Assembly: GCA_025451835.1 (NCBI GenBank)
Contig: JANWJR010000055.1
Location: 1-39,998 of the forward strand
Origin: Candidatus Acidiferrales bacterium
GTDB taxonomy: Bacteria > Acidobacteriota > Terriglobia > Acidiferrales > UBA7541
DNA length: 39,998 nt
Direction of reading: 5' to 3'
Position 1 is the stretch's first letter, and each line of letters opens with the position of its first letter. A program made the position numbers and the translations under genes. The notes beneath the pieces are model-generated. The model was not told where the DNA came from. It ran no database searches and saw only the letters and a program-made list of their open reading frames with translations. Below are positions 28,268-35,349 of this stretch, one piece after another.

Positions 28268-28303
28268 GGTGGCGTGCCGGGCTGAAGCCCGGCGCTGCAA
28301 CGG
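28268..28303 (-). repeat. REP-like palindromic element, family A copy 2
   Basis: The core GCCGGGC-TGAA-GCCCGGC is a perfect 7-bp stem in the spacer between pheS and the methyltransferase gene. Read on the minus strand it matches 5739-5773 over about 34 positions, differing only by transitions, two of which preserve a base pair in the stem. It probably adds a hairpin to the pheS-pheT mRNA, where it could stabilise the pheS end. Confidence 0.6.
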
Positions 28304-28363
28304 CAAGAAATTCGTGCCCGCGAGAAAACTCGCTAGGATGCCAGAGAAGCCTCGCCCACGGTT

Positions 28364-29467
28364 CTAGGGAAATTGGCGCAGGAAGCGCACGTCATTCTGG
28401 AACAGCAGCGGCACTTCGGTGACGCCGTGCTTCATCATCGCGAGGCGGTCCACGCCCATGCCGAAGGCGAAGCCCGAGAGGCGCTCGTGATCGTAATTCA
28501 CGAAGCCGTAGACGGCGGGGTTCACCATGCCCGCGCCGAAAAGCTCGATCCAGCCGGATTGCTTGCAGACGCGGCAGCCCGAACCGCCGCAGATGTGGCA
28601 GGTGGCGTCAACCTCAGCCGAAGGCTCCGTAAACGGAAAATAGCTCGGGCGCAGGCGAGTCTTTGTTTTCGGGCCTAGAAATTCTCGCGCGAAATATTCG
28701 ACCGTGCCTTTGAAATCGCAGAAAGTAATGTCGGTATCGACGGCCAGTCCTTCGATTTGGTGAAACATATATCCGTGCGTGGCGTCCGGGTTGTCGCGGC
28801 GATAGACTTTTCCGGGAACGACGATGCGCACGGGTGGCTGCTGTTTTTCCATCGTGCGAATCTGCATCGGCGAAGTGTGCGTGCGCAGCAAATGTCCGCC
28901 GTGCGCGCCTTCGATGTAGAAAGTGTCCATGTTGTCGCGCGCCGGGTGATGCTCGGGAATGTTAAGCGCCTCGAAATTGTAGTAAGGCGTTTCGATTTCG
29001 GGGCCTTCGACCACGCTGAAGCCGATCGAAAGAAAAATCCGCTGCAATTCCTCGAATGTTTGGCGGATCAGGTGGCGCGAGCCGATCGCACGTTCGACGC
29101 CGGGAAGCGAGAGGTCGATTCGATCGCGGGCTTGCGCTTCTCGTTCGGTCGCCGTGGCGATCTCCCGGTGTTTCTTTTCGAACGCTGATTCGACGAAGGT
29201 CTTGAGTTGATTGAGTTCCTGTCCAACGACTCGCTTCAGTTCCGGCGACGCAGGCTTCAGCCAGTTATCGGTGATTTGAGACAAGACACCGGTTTTGCGG
29301 CCGAGCCAATGGTCCCGAGCGCTTTTCCATTCGGATTCGTTTGAAATCCGCCGCCCGTAGTGCGTCGTGAATTGAGATGGAAGTTCGGCGAACAGAGAAG
29401 TGACTTGCTGGGGAGTCGTGATTCCCAACTCGGCGAGTGTTCTTGCGACAATCGGTTTATCAGCCAT
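28364..29467 (-). CDS. pheS: phenylalanine--tRNA ligase alpha subunit
   Basis: This 367-residue protein is a class II aminoacyl-tRNA synthetase catalytic subunit. An N-terminal coiled-coil region (about 55-110) is followed by the catalytic domain with GFSVVEGPEIETPYYNFEALN, motif 2 region KVYRRDNPDATHGYMFHQIEG and motif 3 FGMGVDRLAMMKHG. Near residue 305 it has the CHICGGSGCRVCKQSGW Cys cluster found in many bacterial PheS proteins. The track start (29494) reads into a palindromic repeat, so I use ATG 29467, giving ADKPIVARTLAELG. The ribosome site is weak. It lies downstream of infC-rpmI-rplT on the same strand; pheT follows after the methyltransferase. Confidence 0.94.
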   Translation of the reverse strand: MADKPIVARTLAELGITTPQQVTSLFAELPSQFTTHYGRRISNESEWKSARDHWLGRKTGVLSQITDNWLKPASPELKRVVGQELNQLKTFVESAFEKKHREIATATEREAQARDRIDLSLPGVERAIGSRHLIRQTFEELQRIFLSIGFSVVEGPEIETPYYNFEALNIPEHHPARDNMDTFYIEGAHGGHLLRTHTSPMQIRTMEKQQPPVRIVVPGKVYRRDNPDATHGYMFHQIEGLAVDTDITFCDFKGTVEYFAREFLGPKTKTRLRPSYFPFTEPSAEVDATCHICGGSGCRVCKQSGWIELFGAGMVNPAVYGFVNYDHERLSGFAFGMGVDRLAMMKHGVTEVPLLFQNDVRFLRQFP

Positions 29468-29483
29468 GCTGCCAGTTCGCACC

Positions 29484-29503
29484 GGGCACGGCATGCCGTG
29501 CCC
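29484..29503. repeat. REP-like palindrome, family B copy 1
   Basis: GGGCACGGCATGCCGTGCCC is a perfect 20-bp palindrome followed by CTAC. It sits just upstream of pheS (and inside the over-long track ORF). The same core followed by CTA recurs at 30558-30577, and in altered form inside trmD at 35900-35919. Confidence 0.7.
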
Positions 29504-29647
29504 CTACAGAGACGTCTAAATCCACGAGCCCATCGCTATAACTCGGGCCAGATATCATGCATCTTGCGTCTTCAAACTCGAGGCTCCTCTCCTGGGAAAA
29601 CCTCGCCTCTAAAGAAGTGAGCTACAGCGAAGGGCCCGTGCCTCGTT

Positions 29648-30037
29648 TTAGGCCGCGGGCTTCGGCGATGCGGCCGGAGCGGACTTCAAATGCTGCTTTG
29701 CCGAGGCAACCAGCGCGGTAAAGCCTTCGGCATCGCGCACGGCCAGGTCCGCGAGAATCTTGCGGTCGAGGTCGATTCCGCCGAGCTTGAGGCCATGAAC
29801 CAATTGGCTATACGTAATGCCGTTGTTGCGCGCGGCGGCCCCGATGCGCTGAATCCATAGCGTGCGGTAATCGCGCTTGCGAGTGCGCCGGTCGCGATAG
29901 GTGTAACGCAGCGAGCGGTTCACCGCCTCTTTGGCGGACCGAAAAAGCTTTCCCTTAGTAAGGAAGAAACCCTTGGCGTGCTTCAGCAGCTTCTTGCGGC
30001 GAGCGCGCCGCTTTGTTCCACGTTTAACTCGAGCCAT
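29648..30037 (-). CDS. rplT: 50S ribosomal protein L20
   Basis: This 129-residue protein matches L20 from the first residues [23 protein letters not shown] through [24 protein letters not shown] and [28 protein letters not shown] short Ala/Pro-rich tail of about 12 residues extends past the usual end. L20 binds 23S rRNA early in 50S assembly, and in several bacteria it also represses its own operon. It is the third gene of infC-rpmI-rplT; the preceding 246-nt spacer has strong secondary structure, which could be an L20-responsive site (inference). Confidence 0.97.
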   Translation of the reverse strand: MARVKRGTKRRARRKKLLKHAKGFFLTKGKLFRSAKEAVNRSLRYTYRDRRTRKRDYRTLWIQRIGAAARNNGITYSQLVHGLKLGGIDLDRKILADLAVRDAEGFTALVASAKQHLKSAPAASPKPAA

Positions 30038-30083
30038 GTTTCTGTTCTCCTCGGATGCGCCTTATGGCGTCTTTGACCATGTT

Positions 30084-30116
30084 GTTGCGAGTGCTGAAAG
30101 ATTGAAGTCTCGCAAC
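30084..30116 (-). promoter_or_regulatory. 8-bp inverted repeat in the rplT leader
   Basis: GTTGCGAG and CTCGCAAC are exact inverted copies with a 17-nt loop, about 50-80 nt before the rplT start on its transcript. Together with the larger hairpin at 30130-30188 it gives the rpmI-rplT spacer a two-stem structure. Confidence 0.4.
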
Positions 30117-30129
30117 TCACTTGACGGGA

Positions 30130-30188
30130 AGACAAACGAGGTCCGGTTGCGCGCAGCGAATGGCTGCGGCAATAGGACGGGTTTGTCT
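30130..30188 (-). promoter_or_regulatory. long interrupted hairpin in the rpmI-rplT spacer (candidate ribosomal leader)
   Basis: Four nested exact pairings form one 59-nt hairpin: AGACAAAC/GTTTGTCT, GTCC/GGAC, TTGC/GCAA and GCAGC/GCTGC around a 5-nt loop, separated by small internal loops. That is 21 base pairs in 59 nt. The structure lies about 90 nt upstream of the rplT start. Position suggests autogenous control by L20 or an mRNA processing site. I do not recognise a known Rfam leader, and a palindromic mobile element is the main alternative. Confidence 0.5.
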
Positions 30189-30283
30189 CAGGACTTCATG
30201 GCGTTCCCGCAGAGTTGACGGCGCGGGACGCTGCCGGCAGGCACCCGTTACGCACTGCCTGGCACAAAAATCAGATCTTTCAG

Positions 30284-30499
30284 CTAATTACCGTACGGCA
30301 GCGCGAGGCGGACGTTCGGCGCATCGGCGGCATTTACCTGTGTGCCCTTGCGCAACTTCCGCATGCGGCTCGGCGCCTTGGTGCCCATCAGGTGACGCTT
30401 GCCGGAATGCGCGCGCAAGATTTTTCCGGTCGAGGTCATCTTGAAGCGCTTGGCAGCGCCGCGGTGCGTCTTAAGCTTCATTTTCTTGTTTTTCTTCAC
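30284..30499 (-). CDS. rpmI: 50S ribosomal protein L35
   Basis: This 71-residue basic protein has the L35 signature KMKLKTHRGAAKRFKMTSTGKILRAHSGKRHLMGTKAPSRMRKLRKG, followed by a variable tail. The GTG start at 30499 has GAGG five nt upstream; the internal ATG (MKLKTHRG) would be too far from that site. It lies between infC and rplT in the conserved order. The 96-bp gap to infC contains a family B palindrome, where other bacteria keep their L20 operator. Confidence 0.95.
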   Translation of the reverse strand: MKKNKKMKLKTHRGAAKRFKMTSTGKILRAHSGKRHLMGTKAPSRMRKLRKGTQVNAADAPNVRLALPYGN

Positions 30500-30557
30500 A
30501 ATTTCCTCATTGCCAAAAATCTCCTGTAGTCAAGAAGCGCCGGGTACTGCAGGAAGC

Positions 30558-30577
30558 GGGCACGGCATGCCGTGCCC
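30558..30577. repeat. REP-like palindrome, family B copy 2
   Basis: An exact copy of the 20-bp palindrome found at 29484-29503, also followed by CTA, lies in the infC-rpmI spacer. In the polycistronic mRNA it would form a 10-bp-arm hairpin between the two genes and may affect mRNA stability or termination. Confidence 0.7.
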
Positions 30578-30595
30578 CTAAGACTTCCTTTCTCA

Positions 30596-31174
30596 TTACG
30601 CCTGGCCACCTGCCGCCGGCTGCGCCGGACGCGATGGAGCCGGAGTAGGCACGCCCTTTTTCGGCGCCAGCAAAGCGAGCAGGATATTCGCTTCCATCCG
30701 CGGCCCGAATTCCACCTGCGCGTGCTCGTTGATATCCTTGAGCAGGCGGTCCATCTTGGCGTGGCCTACTTCTTTGTGAGCCATTTCGCGGCCGCGATGG
30801 AAAATCATGGCTTTCACTTTGAATCCTTCGCCGAGGAACCGGATGATCTGGTTCTTGCGAACCTGATAATCGTGCTCGGCGGTGGACGGCCGGAACTTCA
30901 CTTCCTTGATGTGCGAACTTTTCTGATGTTTCTTGGCTTCGTGCGCCTTCTTGTTCTGTTCGTAGAGAAATTTTCCGTAATCCACGAGCTTGCAGACAGG
31001 AGGCACAGCGTTTGGCGAAATTTCGACGACGTCCAGCCCGGACTCGCGAGCGGTCTTCATCGCGTCGAAAAGCGTCATCACCCCGAGCTGATTACCCACT
31101 TCGTCCACTACACGAACTTCACGAGCGCGAATGCGCTCATTGACCCGAAGGCCACCGCTACCACGTTCTGCGAT
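30596..31174 (-). CDS. infC: translation initiation factor IF-3, ATC start
   Basis: This 192-residue IF-3 has an N-terminal domain (GGLRVNERIRAREVRVVDEVGNQLGVM), the lysine-rich linker (FLYEQNKKAHEAKKHQK) and the C-terminal 30S-binding domain (IKEVKFRPSTAEHDYQVRKNQIIRFL, VKAMIFHRGREMAHKEVG). The ORF track starts at an internal GTG (31108) and loses 22 conserved residues. Reading upstream, the conserved N-terminus continues to an ATC at 31174 preceded by GGGAGG with 7 nt spacing, while an in-frame TAG lies 14 codons upstream with no ATG, GTG or TTG between. Non-AUG infC starts (AUU/AUC/AUA) are known and let IF-3 repress its own translation. A Pro/Ala-rich tail is added. Confidence 0.92.
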   Translation of the reverse strand: MAERGSGGLRVNERIRAREVRVVDEVGNQLGVMTLFDAMKTARESGLDVVEISPNAVPPVCKLVDYGKFLYEQNKKAHEAKKHQKSSHIKEVKFRPSTAEHDYQVRKNQIIRFLGEGFKVKAMIFHRGREMAHKEVGHAKMDRLLKDINEHAQVEFGPRMEANILLALLAPKKGVPTPAPSRPAQPAAGGQA

Positions 31175-31274
31175 AAACTCACCTCCCGGATGCGCGCGTA
31201 TCGAGTCCGCCGCCCGCTAGCCCACCAACCCTCCCCGAAGACACAAAAACGCGCCGAGGACGGGTGGGGCAAAA

Positions 31275-31280
31275 ATTATA
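31275..31280 (-). promoter_or_regulatory. -10 element candidate for the infC operon
   Basis: On the minus strand CTATAATTTT gives a perfect TATAAT about 100 nt upstream of the infC ATC start. A TTGCGA sequence 19 nt further upstream could be a weak -35. This would give a 5' leader of roughly 95 nt for infC-rpmI-rplT. Confidence 0.45.
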
Positions 31281-31330
31281 GCACGGGTTTGCCGCCCGTT
31301 CGCAAGCAGGAACGCGGCTGATTGTGGTGT

Positions 31331-31500
31331 CTACTTCTTGAGAAGCGAGGTCAAGAAATCGGAAGCCAGAGCATCCATTCGTTCGATTATTTCGTATACA
31401 CCAACGACGAAACCTGTTGCCCGCTTGATTTCTTCAACGCAGATTGCGTAACAAGTGTTTAACATGACTTCCAGATCGTACTCATTGCTCCAGCTATTCA
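31331..31500 (-). pseudogene. possible C-terminal remnant of a four-helix-bundle (S23/IVP-like) protein
   Basis: The end of minus-strand ORF 31331-31843 reads NEYDLEVMLNTCYAICVEEI, then VVGVYEIIERMDALASDFLT and SLLKK. This pattern (E-Y-x-L-E...YxI..EE....V.EI..RM..L..SL.KK) fits the last two helices of the 23S-intervening-sequence/four-helix-bundle family. Upstream in the same frame the sequence becomes the antisense of the cupin gene, so the N-terminal helices are missing. It is either a truncated relic or a chance match. Confidence 0.35.
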
Positions 31501-31688
31501 GCAAGGAAGTTCCCGGCGGACTTGCGCAAACAGAAACACCGGCTTTCCGGGTGCTTTGACTGCAGCCGGTGAAAATTGATCCGAAGAGGCTACAATCGGC
31601 GCTCCAAATGGGTGTCGCCCGGGTAGAATCGAAGTTCGGAATCGGTGAGACCGGCGAGCGCCTTGGTTTAGGGGCAAAGAGGGGCACG

Positions 31689-32174
31689 ATGATGGTTAGG
31701 GAAGTGCATCCCCAGGTGGTTCGCAAAGACGAAGGACCGGCAAGGTGGTTTCTGAACACGCTTACATTCGTCAAGGCCACTGCCGAAACCACGCGCGGCG
31801 CCTTCGGACTGATCGACCAATTGATCCCGGCTGGGTTCGCCACGCCGTATCACTTGCATCACGCCGAAGATGAGGCGTTTTATATACTCGAAGGTGAAGC
31901 AACTTTTATCTCCAACGGCAAAAAGGTGAAGGTTGGCCCAGGAGCGTACGTCTTCGGACCGCGCGAGGTCCCACATGGCTTTCGAATCGAAGGAGCAGCA
32001 CCGGCAAGAATGCTCGTGCTTACCACCCCGGGCGGCTTCGAAGGTTTCGTCGTGGACATGAGCGAACCTGCCACGGAACTGGCCCTTCCGCAACCGACTG
32101 CGCCCAACATGCAGAAACTGGTGGCGCTGGCCGCCCGATACAACATCGAGATTCTTGGGCCGCTCCCCGAATAG
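31689..32174 (+). CDS. cupin-domain protein
   Basis: This 161-residue protein has a single cupin barrel with motif 1 PYHLHHAEDEAFYILEGEATF (His, His, Glu metal ligands) and motif 2 PREVPHGFRIEG (His). It resembles quercetin-dioxygenase-like small cupins, but the substrate is unknown and the fold serves many roles. The ORF track starts at 31569, but the first 40 residues look non-coding. AGAGGGG lies 4-6 nt before ATG 31689, which gives MMVREVHPQVVRKDEGPARW, a natural start for this family. It stands alone between the divergent infC operon and ffh. Confidence 0.8.
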   Translation: MMVREVHPQVVRKDEGPARWFLNTLTFVKATAETTRGAFGLIDQLIPAGFATPYHLHHAEDEAFYILEGEATFISNGKKVKVGPGAYVFGPREVPHGFRIEGAAPARMLVLTTPGGFEGFVVDMSEPATELALPQPTAPNMQKLVALAARYNIEILGPLPE

Positions 32175-32223
32175 GGGAAAGCGGTCGTGGTCTGCCTCAG
32201 CAAGGCAGGCGATACCCATTGCG

Positions 32224-32252
32224 TTGACCACTCTGCGGGCGTCGCCTAGAAT
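32224..32252 (+). promoter_or_regulatory. sigma-70 type promoter of ffh
   Basis: TTGACC (5 of 6 to TTGACA) and TAGAAT (5 of 6 to TATAAT) are separated by exactly 17 nt. Transcription would begin near 32259, only about 8 nt before the ffh ATG, and no ribosome-binding site precedes that ATG. This suggests a nearly leaderless ffh mRNA. Confidence 0.55.
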
Positions 32253-32266
32253 AACGAACATTAACC

Positions 32267-33607
32267 ATGTTTGAGACACTCACAGAAAAGCTGCAGCGCG
32301 CGTTCAAGAATCTCCGCGGGCAGGGGAAGCTGTCGGAAGAGCACCTCGACGCGGCTCTCGCCGAGATTCGCGAATCGCTGCTCGATGCCGACGTTAATCT
32401 CGGCGTGGCGGACGAATTTATCGCGCACGTTCGCGAAAAGGCGCTCGGCTCGGAAGTCCTCCTGCAACTCTCGCCCGACCAACAAGTGGTGAAGATCGTT
32501 CGCGACGAGCTTGCGGAGCTGCTCGGCCGCGAGGCCAAGCCGCAATTCGGATCACGGCCGCCCTCGGTATGGCTGATCGTTGGTCTGCAAGGCTCCGGCA
32601 AGACCACTTCCACCGGCAAACTTGGCAAATGGCTTTCCGAACACGGCCACCGGCCAATTGTGGTTTCGACGGACGTCTACCGCCCGGCTGCGCGGGAGCA
32701 GTTGGCACAGGTCGCCAAAGCGACGAATACACCGCTGTGGCCCGGCACGGGAACGGACAAGCCGCTTGAAATCGTGCGCGGCGCAATGCGCGAGGCAAAA
32801 CTTTCCGCGTACGACGTGATTCTCGTCGATACCGCCGGCCGCCTGCACATTGACGACGAATTGATGAACGAGCTCTCCGCGCTCAAGCGCGAGCTGAATC
32901 CTTCCGAGCTTCTCTTCGTTGCCGACGCGATGATTGGTCAGGACGCGGTTCGCTCAGCCGGCGAGTTTCACAAGAGGCTCGGCGTCACGGGCGTGATCCT
33001 CACGAAATTGGATGGCGACGCTCGCGGCGGCGCGGCGCTTTCGATCCGAAAAGTTACGGGCGCGCCGGTGAAATTCGTCGGCGTCGGCGAAAAATACGAC
33101 GCGCTCGAGCCGTTTTTCCCCGACCGCATTGTGGGCCGCATTCTGGGCATGGGCGACGTGCTCGGCCTGATCGAAAAAGCGGAAAAAACAATTGACGCCA
33201 AGCAGGCGCGCGAACTCGAGCGCAAAATGCGCGAGGATGATTTCACGCTCGAGGATTTCCGCGACCAGTTGCGCCAAATTCGCAAAATGGGTTCGATCGA
33301 GCAGTTGATGGGCATGCTGCCGAAAATTGGGCCGTTCGCGAAGCTTCCGAAAGACGCGCAGGTGGATGAGGGACAATTGAAATCGATCGAAGCCATTATC
33401 AATTCGATGACGGCGCGCGAACGCGAAAACCACAACTTGATCGACGGCAAGCGCCGCAAGCGCATCGCCACCGGCAGCGGCACGTCCGTGCAGGAAGTAA
33501 ACCAGGTCCTGAAGCAGTACAACGATATGCGGCGGATGATGAAGCAGTACGGCGCATTCGCGCGCGGCAAGATGCGCGGGATCGGCAAGCTTGCCGGATT
33601 GAAATAG
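32267..33607 (+). CDS. ffh: signal recognition particle GTPase Ffh
   Basis: This 446-residue protein has the SRP54 layout: an N helical domain, a GTPase G domain with G1 GLQGSGKTTSTGKLG, DTAGRLHIDDELM (G3) and TKLDGDARGGAALS (G4), and a Met-rich M domain (LGMGDVLGLIEKAEK through MTARERENHNLIDGKRRKRIA and MRRMMKQY). It binds 4.5S RNA and signal sequences and docks with FtsY to deliver membrane proteins to the Sec system. It heads a plus-strand run of translation genes; the GAF gene follows after 8 nt. ATG start, no visible ribosome site. Confidence 0.97.
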   Translation: MFETLTEKLQRAFKNLRGQGKLSEEHLDAALAEIRESLLDADVNLGVADEFIAHVREKALGSEVLLQLSPDQQVVKIVRDELAELLGREAKPQFGSRPPSVWLIVGLQGSGKTTSTGKLGKWLSEHGHRPIVVSTDVYRPAAREQLAQVAKATNTPLWPGTGTDKPLEIVRGAMREAKLSAYDVILVDTAGRLHIDDELMNELSALKRELNPSELLFVADAMIGQDAVRSAGEFHKRLGVTGVILTKLDGDARGGAALSIRKVTGAPVKFVGVGEKYDALEPFFPDRIVGRILGMGDVLGLIEKAEKTIDAKQARELERKMREDDFTLEDFRDQLRQIRKMGSIEQLMGMLPKIGPFAKLPKDAQVDEGQLKSIEAIINSMTARERENHNLIDGKRRKRIATGSGTSVQEVNQVLKQYNDMRRMMKQYGAFARGKMRGIGKLAGLK

Positions 33608-33615
33608 GAGCGTCT

Positions 33616-34083
33616 GTGCCAATCACTGCTAAAAGCACGCTCAATGACATTCGGGGAATCGCCGCGAGCGGGAACGATCGCCCCGAAAAGGCCAGGCGCC
33701 TTGCCGAACTCATCCAGAAACTTGGGGAGTACCGCTGGGTCGGCGTGTACGATGTTGGCGTGGAACTCGTGTCCATTATCGGGTGGATCGGACTAGGCGC
33801 TCCGCAGTTCCCGGCATTTTCCGTGGAGCAGGGACTCACTGGTGCTGCGATCAAGGAAAAGAAAACCGTGATCGCGGGTGATGTACGAAGCGATCCACGC
33901 TACCTGACGGCGTTTGACAACACGCAATCGGAAATCATCGTTCCGGTGCTGGCGCCCGGTGGCGGACGGGTGATTGGAACGGTTGACGTCGAAAGCGAGC
34001 GTACGAATGCCTTTTCAGTTCGCGACCAGCAGATGATCGAGCAGTGCGCCGAGGCTGCTTTGCCCCTTTGGCTCCTTCGCTGA
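33616..34083 (+). CDS. GAF-domain protein
   Basis: This 155-residue protein is a single GAF-like domain: RWVGVYDVGVELVSIIGW in the central sheet and TGAAIKEKKTVIAGDVRSDPRY, then SEIIVPVLAPGGGRVIGTVDVES. The last signature resembles the free-Met-(R)-sulfoxide reductase group, but only one Cys is present (EQCAEAALPL), so that activity is unlikely. It may bind a small ligand. The GTG start has TAGGAG 5 nt upstream, overlapping the ffh stop, so it is translated as part of the ffh transcript. Insertion between ffh and rpsP is not part of the usual order (ffh-rpsP). Confidence 0.75.
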   Translation: MPITAKSTLNDIRGIAASGNDRPEKARRLAELIQKLGEYRWVGVYDVGVELVSIIGWIGLGAPQFPAFSVEQGLTGAAIKEKKTVIAGDVRSDPRYLTAFDNTQSEIIVPVLAPGGGRVIGTVDVESERTNAFSVRDQQMIEQCAEAALPLWLLR

Positions 34084-34130
34084 AGGCGGCGTTCCGACAG
34101 TTTGGGATAGGTGAAAGCGCGGCCTTTCGC

Positions 34131-34136
34131 TATAAT
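34131..34136 (+). promoter_or_regulatory. -10 element candidate for the rpsP operon
   Basis: A perfect TATAAT lies 31 nt upstream of the rpsP start, between the GAF gene and rpsP. No good -35 is seen at 16-18 nt (TAGGTG at best), so the promoter call rests on the -10 and position. Confidence 0.45.
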
Positions 34137-34166
34137 AGCTTGATTTGACTTAGGAGGATTTACGCT

Positions 34167-34406
34167 GTGCTAACGATTCGCCTTGCCCGTATTGGCAAGA
34201 AGAAGCACCCATTCTACCGCGTGGTGGTCACCGAAAAGACCCGCCCCCGGAATGGCCGGTTCGTCGAGATCGTCGGGACGTACGACCCGCTGAAGAAGCC
34301 CGCGGCCATCACGCTGAAGCACGACCGCGTGCAGTATTGGATCGGTAAAGGCGCTCAGCCGAGCGATACCGTCCGAAGCTTCCTGCGCAACCATAAACCT
34401 GCTTAA
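34167..34406 (+). CDS. rpsP: 30S ribosomal protein S16
   Basis: This 79-residue protein matches S16: [20 protein letters not shown], then [19 protein letters not shown] and [21 protein letters not shown]. It helps assemble the 30S 5' domain. GTG start with AGGAGG 9 nt upstream. It begins the conserved rpsP-khpA-rimM-trmD-rplS cluster. Confidence 0.96.
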   Translation: MLTIRLARIGKKKHPFYRVVVTEKTRPRNGRFVEIVGTYDPLKKPAAITLKHDRVQYWIGKGAQPSDTVRSFLRNHKPA

Positions 34407-34495
34407 GGCGTCTCACCCTCAGGGCGGTTATCGAAATAGCTCGGGTACAAACTCCCGTGCATGCGATTGAACTCGGCTTGTTTTGGGGGTGCGCC

Positions 34496-34726
34496 ATGAA
34501 AGCTCTTGTGGAAGATATCGCGAAGGCTCTTGTTGATCATCCGGAACAGGTGCAGGTGAACTCCGTGGAAGGCGAGCAAGTGACCGTGCTCGAACTGCGC
34601 GTTCACCCGGAAGATCTTGGCAAAGTGATCGGGCGGCAAGGGCGGACGGCAAAATCCATTCGCACGCTGCTCGGCGCCGCCGGGATGAAATTGAAGAAGC
34701 GTTACACGCTGGAAATCCTCGAGTAG
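34496..34726 (+). CDS. khpA: KH-domain RNA-binding protein KhpA
   Basis: This 76-residue single KH domain has the GxxG loop as GRQG ([20 protein letters not shown]). KhpA (with KhpB/EloR) binds RNA and affects cell elongation and division in some bacteria. The track start (34457) adds 13 non-conserved residues; ATG 34496 follows GGGGGT at 6 nt. Its TAG stop overlaps the GTG start of rimM by one base, so translation is coupled, as is usual in this cluster. Confidence 0.92.
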   Translation: MKALVEDIAKALVDHPEQVQVNSVEGEQVTVLELRVHPEDLGKVIGRQGRTAKSIRTLLGAAGMKLKKRYTLEILE

Positions 34727-35280
34727 TGGCCACGCCAAAACCGGCGAGAGCGACACTGGCGCGAGTGCTGCGTCCGCATGGACGCCGCGGCGAAGTGGCT
34801 GCCGAAATCCTCACCGACTTTCCTGAACGGCTCACAAAACTTACCTCCATTGAATTGTGGGATGGAAGATCCGAGCCCCGGCACGCCCGGGTTCGCTCGT
34901 GCTGGCTTTCGCATAGCCGGGGCGGCCAGGCAATTTTTCATTTTGAAGGCTCGAATTCGATTTCCGACGCGGAAAAACTGGTGGGGCTGGAAGTGCAGAT
35001 TCCACTTTCACAACGCGTGCCGCTTCCCTCGGGGAGTTACTACGTAACGGACCTGATCGGCTGTCAGGTGCGCGAGCGCGGCGGGGCAAGCCTGGGGCGC
35101 GTTTCCGACGTGCAGATCACCGGTGAAGCTGTAGCGGGAACGCCGATCCTGGTTGTGGGCACGGAGCAGGGGGAGTTGCTAGTCCCACTTGCGGCGGAGA
35201 TTTGCGTGAGCGTAGACCTTGCCGCCCAAAGCATCGAAGTCATTCTTCCGGAAGGTCTCCGCGATTTGAACCGCGAATAA
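34726..35280 (+). CDS. rimM: ribosome maturation factor RimM
   Basis: This 184-residue protein has the N-terminal RimM barrel (LARVLRPHGRRGEVAAEILTDFPERL) and the C-terminal PRC barrel (LPSGSYYVTDLIGCQVRERGGASLGRVSDVQ, then GELLVPLAAEICVSVD). It acts in maturation of the 30S head and binds S19. GTG start overlapping the khpA stop by one base. Confidence 0.93.
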   Translation: MATPKPARATLARVLRPHGRRGEVAAEILTDFPERLTKLTSIELWDGRSEPRHARVRSCWLSHSRGGQAIFHFEGSNSISDAEKLVGLEVQIPLSQRVPLPSGSYYVTDLIGCQVRERGGASLGRVSDVQITGEAVAGTPILVVGTEQGELLVPLAAEICVSVDLAAQSIEVILPEGLRDLNRE

Positions 35281-35349
35281 CAGGGCTTTCATCGTCTCTC
35301 GAGCCGCGGAATGGCAACACAAACAGAGACTTTGCGGTACGATTGCGCG

